NCBI GenBank assembly: GCA_004194705.1
Contig: SADC01001202.1
Span: 124,001 to 188,000, forward strand
Source of the DNA: Ditylenchus dipsaci
Lineage: Eukaryota; Nematoda; Chromadorea; Rhabditida; Anguinidae
Direction: 5' to 3'
Length of the DNA stretch: 64,000 bases
Shown: positions 21,262 through 31,939 of the stretch, piece by piece
How positions within the stretch are numbered: position 1 is the first letter of the stretch
Layout: every line of letters begins with the position of its first letter
Made by a program: the position numbers and the translations under genes
The notes under the pieces: model-generated
Databases searched by the model: none
Told to the model about the DNA's origin: nothing
The model's input: only the letters and a program-made list of their open reading frames with translations

Positions 21262-21540
21262 ATGTTCACTAACCACACAAAAATAAAATTAGTTTTAGCT
21301 GGAATGTCTGCTTCACTGTTTGACAACGAATGTGAATGTCCAGAGCCGATCGAGTGCTCCACTTACATTTTATGGACTATTGGCATGACTACATTTCTGT
21401 GGTTTGTGTTGTGCGCAGTTGTCTACTTTTCTTTCAAAAAAGAGCCGGCTCCTAACAACCCTCCAACTCCGAAACCCAGACCACCTCAAGTGGTCAACTT
21501 CAACATCAGCCCTGATATGGGTGGAGTTAACTTTCCTTGA
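21262..21540 (+). CDS. Small single-pass membrane protein, unknown function (copy 1)
   Basis: An uninterrupted 92-codon frame. Residues 1-35 contain an acidic Cys cluster (NECECPEPIECS), residues about 36-60 form one hydrophobic helix (ILWTIGMTTFLWFVLCAVVY), then SFKKEP and a short Pro-rich tail (PPTPKPRPPQ) ending DMGGVNFP. The Lys-rich side after the helix suggests an N-out/C-in orientation by the positive-inside rule. No family recognised. An AATAAA occurs at 21,792. In copy 2 the same region is frameshifted in the helix and upstream. Confidence 0.55.
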   Translation: MFTNHTKIKLVLAGMSASLFDNECECPEPIECSTYILWTIGMTTFLWFVLCAVVYFSFKKEPAPNNPPTPKPRPPQVVNFNISPDMGGVNFP

Positions 21541-21858
21541 GGTCTCATTCATTTTAAAAATCACAAGAAGCATTAAGATACAAGTTTAAAGCATCAAATC
21601 TCAAATATTTCATCTTTTTCCTGTGCTTGTTAATCAGCCTTTAAAAAAGCTATAGTGTGTATGATTCAGTCCTAAAAGCAAAAGGTTGAGTAGACTTTGG
21701 AGCTTTTCGAAATTTTATATAAAAACCCGGTCTTTTAATTTTGATTTATTTCACTAATTTCTGTGAAAAAACCCAAAAAAATCAAAACGGAAATAAATTG
21801 AAAATAGATTGAGGTGATCAATATCAGTTTTAATTTTTAATTTCAAATCTAAAACGCA

Positions 21859-22056
21859 TACCGTATTTTTTTTCTAATAAAGTGGCACCCCTACTTTCAA
21901 GACTCAGCCACAAATATTTTTCTGTTTTCTTAACTCCCAGGAGCTTAACCAACTTTTCTTGTTTAATTTTGGTTCAGCTCACAAAAATCTCCAAAAAATC
22001 CGCTTTTCGGAGGATTGAAAAATAAAGCGACATGCCTCCTAATTAGAGATAATACA
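21859..22056. mobile_element. TACCGTATTT-family element
   Basis: Starts TACCGTATTTTTTTTCTAAT and ends CCTCCTAATTAGAGATAATAC, a degraded complement. Counterpart in copy 2 at about 56,150-56,350. Confidence 0.55.
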
Positions 22057-22139
22057 GCAATTTCTTCTTTGCTCTTGTCATTCTGTCAATTTCATTTCTG
22101 AAAGGTTACAAGTAACATCTATAGCTTTTTTGACCCTAG

Positions 22140-22378
22140 TAGCGAATACCCCCCCCCTCCCCAACGATTTTCAAATTTTTCAAAAGTACCCAAATATGTG
22201 TCCCAGACCCAGAAAAAGTGCGTAACACAGTTATTAGTCCCAACTTCCGTACGCTGGCCTACCGCTGAGCCTAAGGCTAAGCCTAAACTTGCTGTTCCTA
22301 AAGGTAATTACAGCGATTTTAAAAAGGTCAGATTTTTGGGGAGGGTTGATGTGTTTATTCGCTACTAGCGCCGTTTTT
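22140..22378. repeat. Poly-C/poly-G fold-back element
   Basis: TAGTAGCGAATACCCCCCC and GGGGAGGG..TATTCGCTACTAGCG form the ends, with CTAAGGCTAAGCCTAA in the loop. The copy-2 counterpart (56,430-56,535) lacks much of the loop. The same end type (CTACT..ATAC plus poly-C) is found at 167, 28,565, 33,545 and 54,487. Confidence 0.65.
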
Positions 22379-22577
22379 TTTACTATCTTTTCAAAAATTC
22401 TGCTAATAATTTTATGAATAAATGGAATTTTTTAAAAATTTTTTGAACATGATCATTTCACATAACTTGCTAAACTATCTTTAAAAGTTACAAATATTTC
22501 AACAAATACGCATAAAATAACAAAATTGGCAGAACCTTTGTTACTTCAAAATTATTATTGTTCATTTTGTAGCTCTT

Positions 22578-25500
22578 CTAAGAAGCTTCACGGCTCAAAA
22601 ATTGTGCAATGTCGTGAAAATGGGTATTAACAAGCTTTTGGTTGACCCACAAAGACTCCATAATCTAAAAAAGATAAAAAAAATCAAGTTTCATACTAAA
22701 TAATTATCAATTTTACTTCATTGATTGTACTTTCCAAATCCATTAGCTGATTTCGGTCAAAGTTAGACTTGCAAAAGTTCTCAAAAATATCTCTTTAACT
22801 TTACAAATATTTTTTTGACTAGGTAAAATACCTCCACGTCTTGGGCAGCATTTGAGAAGAAAAGTGAACTGGCACAAGTTTTCATGACTTGCTTAAACGA
22901 ATTGTTCACACATCCAAACTTTTTAAGCAGCATTCTGTAGTTACACTTGAAATATTCCCAGCTAAACTCCTGTCCAGTCTTAGATGTTTGGGATCCAAAA
23001 AATAAATGCACGATGTCTTGAGGCTTGCAATGGCCTTCTTCAACCAAGTATTGTATATGGATGCTAGTAAATCCTGAATACTGATTTTTTCGTCACTTTA
23101 TACTTTTTGAACTTATTCAGCCTCATGAAAAGATTAGAGCACCAGAATTTCGGTAAGACTCCTAATTTTCTAGTCAAACTAGCATTCAAGATGGTTTTCA
23201 AGTCCAATTATCTTTATCCAATTATTATGACTCGGCAGTCGTATAAAAAAAGTTGGCTTAAATTTCAGCTACATTTTTGTAACATTTTACTGTTGCTATA
23301 ATCTAGAAAAAAAGACAAAAAAAGAAAAGCTACGTTTGTGACATTTTTCGAATTTGAGCCTTTTCCAATTTTCCGATTTTTAAATTTTATGATAAAATAG
23401 GCGAAGTGTGTTAAGACAGGCCTAAATGTGTTTATAGAGCTATAAGCTGGCCTTAAAATGAGAAAACTGTCACAAAAAGCCCAAAACCGAAAAAAACGAT
23501 TACCGTATTTCCTGTAATAAGCGCCCAACCCCCAAGTTTGAGCCCTTATATCTCAGCCGGGAGAGAATATTTTGCAAAGCTGTTTAATTAATTTTCTTAA
23601 CTCCCACGTGTTTTAACGATTCCACTTTTTACATTTTGAAGTTTCACTCAAAATATTGAGATCAATCCCTAAATTTTCAGATTTTCGGGGGCTTAAAAAT
23701 AAGCGCCCATGCGCTCTTGTTATAGGAAATACGGTAGATTCGAAATTTAAGTCAAAAAAATTTGATATTTTATCAGGATTAGTTTCCAAAAGGTTGAAAA
23801 GAATAAAAATCAGTTTAGCCGCGGTATTTAAAAAAAGTTGTATACCTTATCAGAGCACTGGCCTATGGCTTGCAAGCATTCCCTCTGAATGTCGACAGAA
23901 TCACAAGTGGTGTAGATTCTCATCAAAACTACCCATTTTCTTTAAGTCGTTTTGGCGTGCCACACATCCAAAAACTACAGCTCTTAGATCAGATGCCAAC
24001 AAAATTGCTTCTTCTGCATGATGATCAAATAGTTGGAGAGCCATGTCAATTATAAGTTTGTGTCCGGACTTGGCTAGTTGATTGAAAACCAGGCTTTTCA
24101 AAGGTGAACTTACAGAGGCTGAATATTTTAATGAAATTTTAATTTTTTCTGGAAGACTAAAGGGCCTGTTAGACTTTTACAAACTCTTTCAAATTTTTCA
24201 CAGGGTTTCAAAATGTCACAAAAGATTATAGTCGAGTGTCCATATAAGAGTACAGTCAAACCTCTATACAACGAACTCCTGGGGACCGGCTACAATGTTC
24301 GTTCTATCGAGGGTTTTCTTTGTATCTAGGGTATGCTACCTGGTCTCCCAAAAGTTCCCGCACAAACTGCCTTGGTTACAAATTTTCAGTTAAAATTTAG
24401 AAAAAATATAGGCATTTAACACACTAAAATTCGATATTAAGTATATATTTATCAAGCAAATCAATCATGCTGGACACGAATCTGCTAAAAGAACATCAAG
24501 ATTATGTAGCGTGGGCACTGTTTACGTCGCATTGTTCTTAAAAATATTTTTTGGATTGTCGCTAAATACTTCTAAATCGCCTTTTCACTTTATTTCATAA
24601 CAATATCTGGTGCAACTTTTTTTACTCTACCAAATGGTAGTAATTATTTGCTAGAAAAGCAAGTGCGCAAAAATTTAAGTCCAGTTTCAAAATTTCGTCT
24701 AAATATTTTCTGTGGTCAAAACTTTCTTTTAAGAAATTATAAAGAAATGCCAAACATATTAAAAGATAGCGCACAGTCTCATTCAAATGTTCAAAGTGAT
24801 CATAAAATTTTGATTTTTCTTATTGATTTCTAAAGTGATCAATTTTTTCGCGGTATTTTCGAAAATCTACTAAGTCCAATGTACAAAAGCACTTTCGGAA
24901 TTTTTTTCTGCCTCTCTTGTTCGGCATTTAATTTGTTCTAGTGTTAAAAATTCTGATTGCCAATCAGTCAACTTGCCTAAATCCAAAATTCAGTTGCTGG
25001 AGCAAGACACGCACAAATGTAACCATTGTATAAATCTTTAATAGCACTGTCTGGATGATGTTCCATAAGAGAAGCTAGTTTGTGCAGTCCACTAGAAGGC
25101 ATTTCCAATGTAGTAGGCTGTCCATCAATAGCACTCCACACTGTGTACTCATTCTCTTCACAACAATATTTCAAGAGTCGAAGAAATTCTGAAGCGAGCA
25201 TGTGGCCTGATTGAATAAGGCGAACATATCAGAAACTAGTCCGAAACGATCAGCAACAGAAATCTGTTGTGCAGAAAATGGCTGAAGTAGAGAGTCGAGC
25301 ATGTCTTTGGAGTAGTGCATTCGATAAAATCCTGATGTGCCCGCATTTAGCTAAAAAAAGGTTTGAATGAATGAATTTGCACTTATACAGCTAAAAGATA
25401 TGCTATGGCTGATTCGTTTTTAAGATATGGCTGAACATTTTTGGTAACTGTCATGTTTCTTAAAGGGGTATGTGCGCGTGACATTGAAAGATGATTATTG

Positions 25501-28500
25501 TTAGAATAGGAACGCTACTCGTGCAGAATAAAAATGTGACAAGTCTACAAACCTTAATCCACTCAGTTGGCTCTAAATTAGTCAATTTCATTTGATACTC
25601 ATGTTCAGTCATGACGAAATTGTAAGATGGCTGATTAGGATTAGAAGCTGTGATGATTTGAATAGGCACTTTCCATAAGCTTTGGTTTTGGTCTCTTGCT
25701 GCATTAGATGAAAATCTAGTTTGTCTTAGTTTGAGCAATCGAGTGGTGCCCACTATTTTTTGTTCCACAAAGATTAGAGGTAGCCTTAAATGGATTAAAA
25801 ATTTTCATTGGATTAGCAACCATATCTGACCAGCTTGTTTGGTCCAGCTCTCCATGATTCATTGACATTCTAAGCAAAAAATTTAATATATAAGAAGCCT
25901 CAATACTTATTACGTTTGTCAACCTAACTCACACAAATATGACCAAATAACTTAATTAGAACAAAAAAACTTTAATTTTTTTGATCAAAATAGATGGGGG
26001 GCATGATTATCCGTTACATCGGCATTTGGAAAGCGTTACGCAACAATAAAAAAACACCAACTCCAGCTACTCGGCGTTAGAACAACCCTGCTCCAGCTTC
26101 CCCTCCGCCATTTTTTGATCAAAAAATTCAAGTTTTTTGTCTCAAATAAGTCGTTTTGATCATACTTTTGCTTTTGCTTCTTTCTCTATTTTCGAAAATT
26201 TTCTGTTGGGAATTTTTGTATTTCAGGATGAGATAGAAAAAAATACGTCGATAAATGCAGAATTTCTCGTACAATGCACGAGGAATTCTACAGTTACCGA
26301 TAAGACTCATTATGAGTCGAAAAAGGAAAATAGCCAGTTTGAAACGTTCTATTTTTTAATTTGATGTTTTTTTACACAAAAGTACTTTTTATTAAAAAAA
26401 TTTCCAAAGTCAACTAGCAGCTAAAATTTCTTCAGAAATCTGAATGACACAAAAAGTTTCAAATATCGTTTAATTATCGAAATATGACCTGAAATTGGAT
26501 TGGTGGGATTTTCAATTGACTATCATTCAATTTTCGGCCATATCTCGGTATCTAAGCGTTATTTTGAATTTATGGTTTGCGATTTAGATTCCTGAAAACC
26601 TTCAGCTTCAGAAAAAAATCATGTTCGAAAGTATTTTTATTATAAAAAACGTCGAAAATTTTTAATTAAAAAAAACTCGATCTCAAACTACTATTCTCGT
26701 AAAAATAAGATCCGTGGGACGAAAATTACTAAAAAAAACTTTTTAGCTCCAAAGTCAGAAATAAAACCACAAAAATATTTGGAGGCGTGATAAATAGAAA
26801 TGCAAAATAATATTTACTTGATTAGAAGTCTCAGATAAAGCGGTCCACAAATCGTCAGATGTAGCGTTAGCAAACTTATGCTTCTGCACATAATCACGCA
26901 ATCCTTTTTGAAAAACAGTAGCACCCAAATAAGTGCTTAGCATCTGAATAAGGCTGCTTGGCTTGCAACAAGTCACCGCATCAAAAACATCTTCTAGTTT
27001 GTCTGGATTATCTATAGTCAACTGGAATGCACAAATTACAAAGAAAAGGTATTTTCTTAAGAAAAGTACCGAAATAGGGTGAGAACTTGTGAAAGAGTCT
27101 AAGGCAAGCCCTTTAGATGTTTCCTCTCGCAAAAATGCTCGTGAACTTTAAAAGGTAGGGTACAAACTTCCAACTGCTTCGTTCATTATCCAATTAGCAA
27201 ATCCTGAAAATATTTTTTGAGATCACACTTTAGATATTATCGAAACCTGTGCGAAGGTTTTAAGAATTTAGCTCTGACTTCAGCTATGAGTTTTTAAAAA
27301 CTTTTCATAGGGCTTTGACTCGTAACCGAGTCCTAATAAAGGCCGCCATTGCTAATATCATAATCAATAATATTAATCATTGACTCGAGTCTTAAAAGGG
27401 CAGCGTGTACAGTCAAAAAGGGAAAATTTTCAAAATATTTCGAGTTTAAATCTGATACATTAATGTTTGCACTGATTTTCCGTTTAATCTGATATTGATG
27501 ACCCAAACCAGAGTTTCGAATTAAAATTGCTGAAAAAAGACTATCTGCCTCAAAAAGACATTTTGTCATTTTTAAGCATAAATGTCATTTTATCCAGCGC
27601 TTATTGCCATTTTGAAGCAAAAAAAAAGACTTTGACGTAAAATTTCAAAAACAAAAAAGATTTAGGATCTTTAAAAAAGACAAATTTTTATTTAAAAAGG
27701 CGATTCCAAACCCTGTCTCAGCCTACTTTTTAAAAAAGAGGCAGAAAACTCTTGTCGTATTAGCTAGAAAATTTATCCAGAAAATTTTAAGAGAGAAAAA
27801 CACTGAATGCCTTTCATTTTTTACTGCTGGTATGCTTTGTGAAAACTAAAATTTTACCCTCATTCAGCCAGAGATCATCCCACCATTTCTAAAAACTTTG
27901 ATATAATCAAGTATTTTTGTTGAAATATTTCTTAAATACTAACCATAGTAACCAAATTGCCAAACCAGAAGTGAGCTATCTCGTGACTAACAGCCAAGGA
28001 CACATCAATCTTTGATTGAATACTGGATTTCATTGAGTCCATAAATAGAATGGCTCTCTGGCTATAACTAAGCCCCAGTTCTCCATTGCACCTAATCAAA
28101 AAGAGTACAAAGATTATTTTGGTTAAAAAAATGTCACCAGGAGCAAAACTTGGAACAGCCAATAGATCACACTTAGTCAATGGACATTCCATTGCAAACC
28201 ACTCAGTGTACCAATCTATGCTTTTTCCAGCTACCTCAAGCGCAAATTCTCCTAGATATGCTTGCCGAGGGTGGTGTAGACTCGAATATCTATGCCACTT
28301 TTGGATTTGGTCTGCAAGCATTTTGAGATCATCAAAAAATATATAGTCTTTTTCAAAGTAGGGATAAAGGAATTTTGCTGCAAAAGTTAGTAATTTCGAC
28401 TCAAACACGGCTTTTAAATTTATCCGAAAAAGGTTTAATTTGGATTTTTAAACGTGTTTGCAGGGCGACGGTAAATTCGCCTACAGGTAAATTCGCCTAC

Positions 28501-31500
28501 AACTCTTAAAATTAGCTCAATTTAACCAAAAAAGGGACACAGATATCCTCAAAACACCAAAAAAGGGTAAACTATAGAATGCCCCCCCCCCAGCTAGCGA
28601 AAAATTTACTTTTCCTGAAGGGAAAGGACCCGTCCATTTTGATTCTCGTGCTCTGAATAGCACGGAAACACTTTGGTTCCGAAAAATCGAAAAAAATTTT
28701 TTTCGATTTGCCTTGGTCCCCCAAGGTAAAAATTTAGGAAAATTCAAAAAAAATATTTTTTGAATTCCCGCCAAAACATTTTTTAAGGGATTTAGGGCTG
28801 TATTGGGAGGGGAAGGGAATAAAAGGGACACCTTCATGGAAAAATTATGAAAAATGAATTCTGGACTACTTCGGATGTCCTGCATGTTTTTCAACTGGGC
28901 CGTGGCAAAAAGAGACTCTATATACATTTTATGGTCAAGAGTACTTCTCGGAATCATGTCTAAGGTAAGTGAGTGCGCGCATCTCTAACTCTCAAGCCCC
29001 TGCGCCCCTTCGGGGCTTGGGGGCTTGGGGCTTGGAGTTGAGATGCGCACACCCACATACCTTAAACACAAATCACTCGAAAGTGACTCTGGATGCATGA
29101 AAAAGCATGCATACCAGAGTTTATTTATGCGGTAGGCCCCAGTATTCAAAACTATGTTCAACATCTTCTTGTTATGGCTCTGTGTGATTAGTGGCCCTCT
29201 TTTGTCCCTTCCTCTCCAATACAGCCCTAATTCCCTTTAAAAATGTTTGGCGGGAATTCAAAAAAATATTTTTTTTGAATTTTCTCAAATTTTACCTTGG
29301 GGGACCAAGGGAAATCGAAAAAATTTTTTTTCGATTTTCCGGAAACCAAAGTGTTTCCGTGCCTATTCAGAGCACGAGAATCAAAATGGGACGGGTCCTT
29401 TCCCCTTCAGGAAAAGTAAATTTTTCGCTAGCTGGGGGGGGCATTCTATAGTATAGCCCAAAAAAGATAGGATTGAACATAGTTTTGTTAGCTGGAGCCT
29501 ACCGCATAAAGAACTCTGGTATGCATATTGTTTTTATGCATCCAGAGTCACTTTCGAGTGATTTGTGTCTAAGGTACGTGGGTGGGCGCATCTCAACCCA
29601 AGCAACCAAGCCCCCTGCGCCCCCTTCGGGGCGCAGGGGCTTGGTTGGTTAGAGATGCGCGCACTCACTTACCTTAGACATGATTCCGAGAAATACTCCT
29701 CATCATAAAATGCATATAGAGACTCTTTTTGCCTAGCTCCAGTGACCAAAACGGGGTAGAATGCCTAAATATATTGCTTTATTTATGACTCAAGAGGAGG
29801 CTTTGGGTGACAACCGATGCTTTAGTCTTCAGAAACCTTCTTGGTAACACGTTTCTGTGCATAATAGTATGACAATCACATATTATGAATATCGAAATGA
29901 AAAAATCAAATTCGAGTTGTAGGCGAATTTGCCTGTAGGCGAATTCACTGCAGGCGAATTTACCTAGAGCCGTGTTTGCATGGCACAATTGTAAAACGTT
30001 CCATCGCAAGTATTTTACAGAGCAAAAACGCTATTTTCTTTAAGGCACGAGTTCAAACCCATCTTCGGACTTCTCCGATTTTTCAATTTTTAGCAGCTTT
30101 TCCTTCGAAAATTTGAGCACAGGTTCAATGAGACTCTAGACTTTACGAAAAGTACAAGGCAAAAATTACACGAATATAAGGCATACAAGTCTTTTTTGCA
30201 TCGAAAATGCAAAAGTTTGCATTCTATTTTTTTAGGCTATTTTAGGCCAAAATATAGCCCTGGATCTGCACTGGCAAAGTGAGACAAGAGCTTTTTCAAT
30301 TTTTTAAAAAATTTAATTGAAGCTCAAAATAAAAAATTTCTGACAATTTAATAGCCGTGGCAAATAGTCGGAATTTCGCCTCAAATATTAGTAATTGTTG
30401 AAGTTTTTGTTATAAAATCCTCTTTCTGAATTTGCGCCAAAATTACAAATTTTGCGGTAAAATCCAAAATGCCTTTTTTAATGCCCTACCTGAATGTATT
30501 CAAACTCGCCAACAGCAAAGCACAACAAAAAAGTAGACATGTTGGGAGTTGTCAAAAATTAACTATCTTCTTGCCAGTGGCTTCTAGCTTAAGCTCGGCA
30601 ACTGCAGGCATGTTCGACAAAACTGTCAGGTGCTCATCAACTTCTAGACTAACAGTGAACTTGGCTTGTATTCAGGCTCGTCCCAGCATGGAAAAGCTTT
30701 TCGGGCGTAGGTGCTCTAAATTGCATTATTTGAAATACTTGTGATAAGTTTAGAGATAGATCATGGCCATATGGCTGGTCATTCTTAAATGGCCTTTACT
30801 TGGTGATCATTGCATACTTTCTAATTGTAGAAATTGCAAGAAATAACTGTGAAAATGGGCGGAGTTCGGCTATAGTAACCTGCTATTTTCCCAAGCAACA
30901 CTTTACTTAAAAAATTTAATTTTAACCTCAAACTGAGTAAAAGCCAATAATTTTTTGGCCGCTGAAGCATCAGTAAAACTGTATCTGTAAACACAATTAT
31001 AATGAATATTTTACAAAATTGTGCTACAAACCTGCAAAAGCCCATGGTCTTGTCGGTGAGTCGAGCCACAAACACTATTTCAAGCCTAGCTTTTTGAGCA
31101 TCAACCTCATTTGGAAGAGTGAAAGTCACAAACATCTCCTTGTGCTCCAGCAAAAAGGGTAGTTCAGTAAACACTAAACAGTGGGGTTTGAAAAAAAAAT
31201 CCGATCAAATAATTACTGCATCCATTCTCCAGCTGCAAAGTAGCAGATTTGATGTCAATCTCAGCACTGTGAAGCTTTAGATAGCTAGTTGGTTGAGTGA
31301 TCTTTAAATAATTTTGGTGATAATTTCAAAGAATTGTTGCTTTTCGAAGGGCATGTCCACGCTAATGAGAGGTGGTGCCCGACAATTCAAATTTTTTTCC
31401 TAATCATTGGACTTCTGTACGGACTTTTCGACTTGGTTTCTAACAAAACTATACCTAAAATTAAATTCTTGGCCTTGTTTTGTTTAAACCAAGTTGAAAA

Positions 31501-31939
31501 ATCCGTACAGAAGTTCAATGATTAGGGAAAAAAATTTGAATTCCCGGCACCACCTCTTATTACCGTGGCATGCCCCTTTAAAGGACCATGGTTTTGCGCG
31601 CAGTGGCATGTGCAAAATTTGAATTGGCGGGGGACGCTTCTCTTTGTCTTGCACTGTACTCTTTGGAGTCGTTTGAAATGACTCCAAAGAGTACAATGCG
31701 AGACGAAAGAGAAGTGTCCCCCGCCAATTCATATTTTGCACATGCCACTGCGCGCAAAAACCATGGTCCTTTAAGAGAGCTCGACCCTCAATAAAGCACA
31801 GCCCCTTTAGTGACTCACTTCTAAATCAATAGTAACCCGTCCTTCGCAACGAGAATTAGCCAAACAAGGTTTCAATTGTAGGTTATACAGAAGTGTTTGG
31901 CAAATGTTGGAAGCCTCGAAATATTTCAGTGGTTGCCAT
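22578..31939 (-). CDS. Puromycin-sensitive aminopeptidase, M1 zinc metallopeptidase (copy 1, complete gene)
   Basis: Removes N-terminal residues from peptides; the family is cytosolic, and no signal peptide is visible after the start ATG (31,937-31,939). Exons in coding order: 31939-31819, 31301-31217, 31173-31032, 30984-30927, 30715-30490, 28311-28138, 28091-27944, 27888-27858, 27203-27070, 27021-26818, 25869-25831, 25784-25553, 25350-24973, 24108-23846, 23073-22832, 22790-22717, 22664-22578. They total about 878 codons, the usual size. Landmarks: TYARKAFPCWDEPE, GAMENWGL (about residue 269), HEIAHFWFGNLVT (His305, Glu306, His309), then WLNEG giving the third zinc ligand at the canonical HEXXH-X18-E spacing, the LSTYLG tyrosine, KLNAGTSGFYRMHYS and a PSA-like C-terminus. 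Several exons carry one-base indels that are absent in copy 2. One in-frame TAG near 24,985 is shared by both copies. Whether the gene is intact depends on sequencing accuracy. Confidence 0.9.
23501..23736. mobile_element. TACCGTATTTCC MITE in aminopeptidase intron
   Basis: Ends TACCGTATTTCCTGTAATAA and TTATAGGAAATACGGTA with GCGCCCA..GCGCCCATGCGC nearby. It lies between exons 23,073 and 23,846 of the aminopeptidase. Copy 2 at about 57,648-57,882 has a mutated first base pair (CACCGTATTT). Confidence 0.8.
24250..24340. mobile_element. Degenerate CAGTCAAACCTC element fragment
   Basis: TACAGTCAAACCTCTATACAACGA, CCTGGGGACCGG and TCGTTCTATCGAGGG resemble one end and core of the CAGTCxA family. 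A matching far end is not clear. Confidence 0.5.
28471..28502. repeat. GTAAATTCGCCTACAG tandem repeat, two units
   Basis: Two 16-base units here; three units at the copy-2 position (about 62,611-62,658). An inverted relative (CGCCTGTAGGCGAATTC) occurs near 29,932. Confidence 0.75.
28565..29459. mobile_element. Copy-1-specific fold-back insertion with poly-C ends
   Basis: Begins GGGTAAACTATAGAATGCCC and ends GGGCATTCTATAGTATAGCCC; arms continue through CCCCAGCTAGCGAAAAATTT, CGTGCTCTGAATAG and TTTTTTGAATTCCCGCC. Copy 2 reads straight through the flanks (CACCAAAAAAGATAGG), so this is an insertion in a 2.2-kb aminopeptidase intron, with a CAAAAAA/CCAAAAAA run on each side as a possible duplication. 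A GC-core element (28,870-29,190) forms its centre. Confidence 0.8.
29467..29745. repeat. GC-core palindromic element (dispersed family)
   Basis: ATGCAT..ATGCAT, CACTTTCGAGTGATT, CCCCCTGCGCCCCCTTCGGG and GGCGCAGGGGCTTGG, then GATGCGCGCACTCACTTACC. Copy 2 keeps only the first part and jumps from GTGTGCGCAC to CGAATATAAGGC, lacking about 0.55 kb. Confidence 0.7.
31335..31575. repeat. GGGCATG-family palindrome in aminopeptidase intron 1
   Basis: GGGCATGTCCACGCTAATGAGAGGTGGTGCC is mirrored near 31,545-31,575 (GGCACCACCTCTTATTACCG; GGCATGCCCC), with TTCTGTACGGACTTTTCGAC mirrored by GAAAAATCCGTACAGAAG. Related to 12,711-12,935. Confidence 0.75.
31576..31782. repeat. Palindrome with TTAAAGGACCATGG ends
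   Basis: TTTAAAGGACCATGGTTTTG and CAAAAACCATGGTCCTTTAA; arms include GCGCGCAGTGGCATGTGCAA, CTCTTTGGAGTCG and complements. A diverged relative occupies about 35,637-35,835. It abuts the preceding palindrome, both in the first intron of the aminopeptidase. Confidence 0.8.

Larger units (their letters stand above)
4253..30770 (+). repeat. Large direct repeat, copy 1 (about 26.5 kb)
   Basis: From GGATCCGAAACCTCCC at 4,253 the sequence is matched in the same order and orientation by 36,718 onward, through lectin, TTL-like gene, small membrane gene and most of the aminopeptidase, to about 30,770. The copies differ by scattered substitutions, homopolymer indels and discrete insertions (listed separately). 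Left flanks of the two copies are unrelated. On the right, copy 1 continues into the 5' exons of the aminopeptidase whereas copy 2 runs into an element. Confidence 0.95.

Noticed and set aside
28086..28346. Plus-strand 86-codon frame
   Set aside because: Antisense of the aminopeptidase exons before and including GAMEN.
30469..30744. Plus-strand frame MPFLMPYLNVFKLANSK
   Set aside because: Antisense shadow of the aminopeptidase exon encoding AFPCWDEPE; the minus strand explains the conservation.
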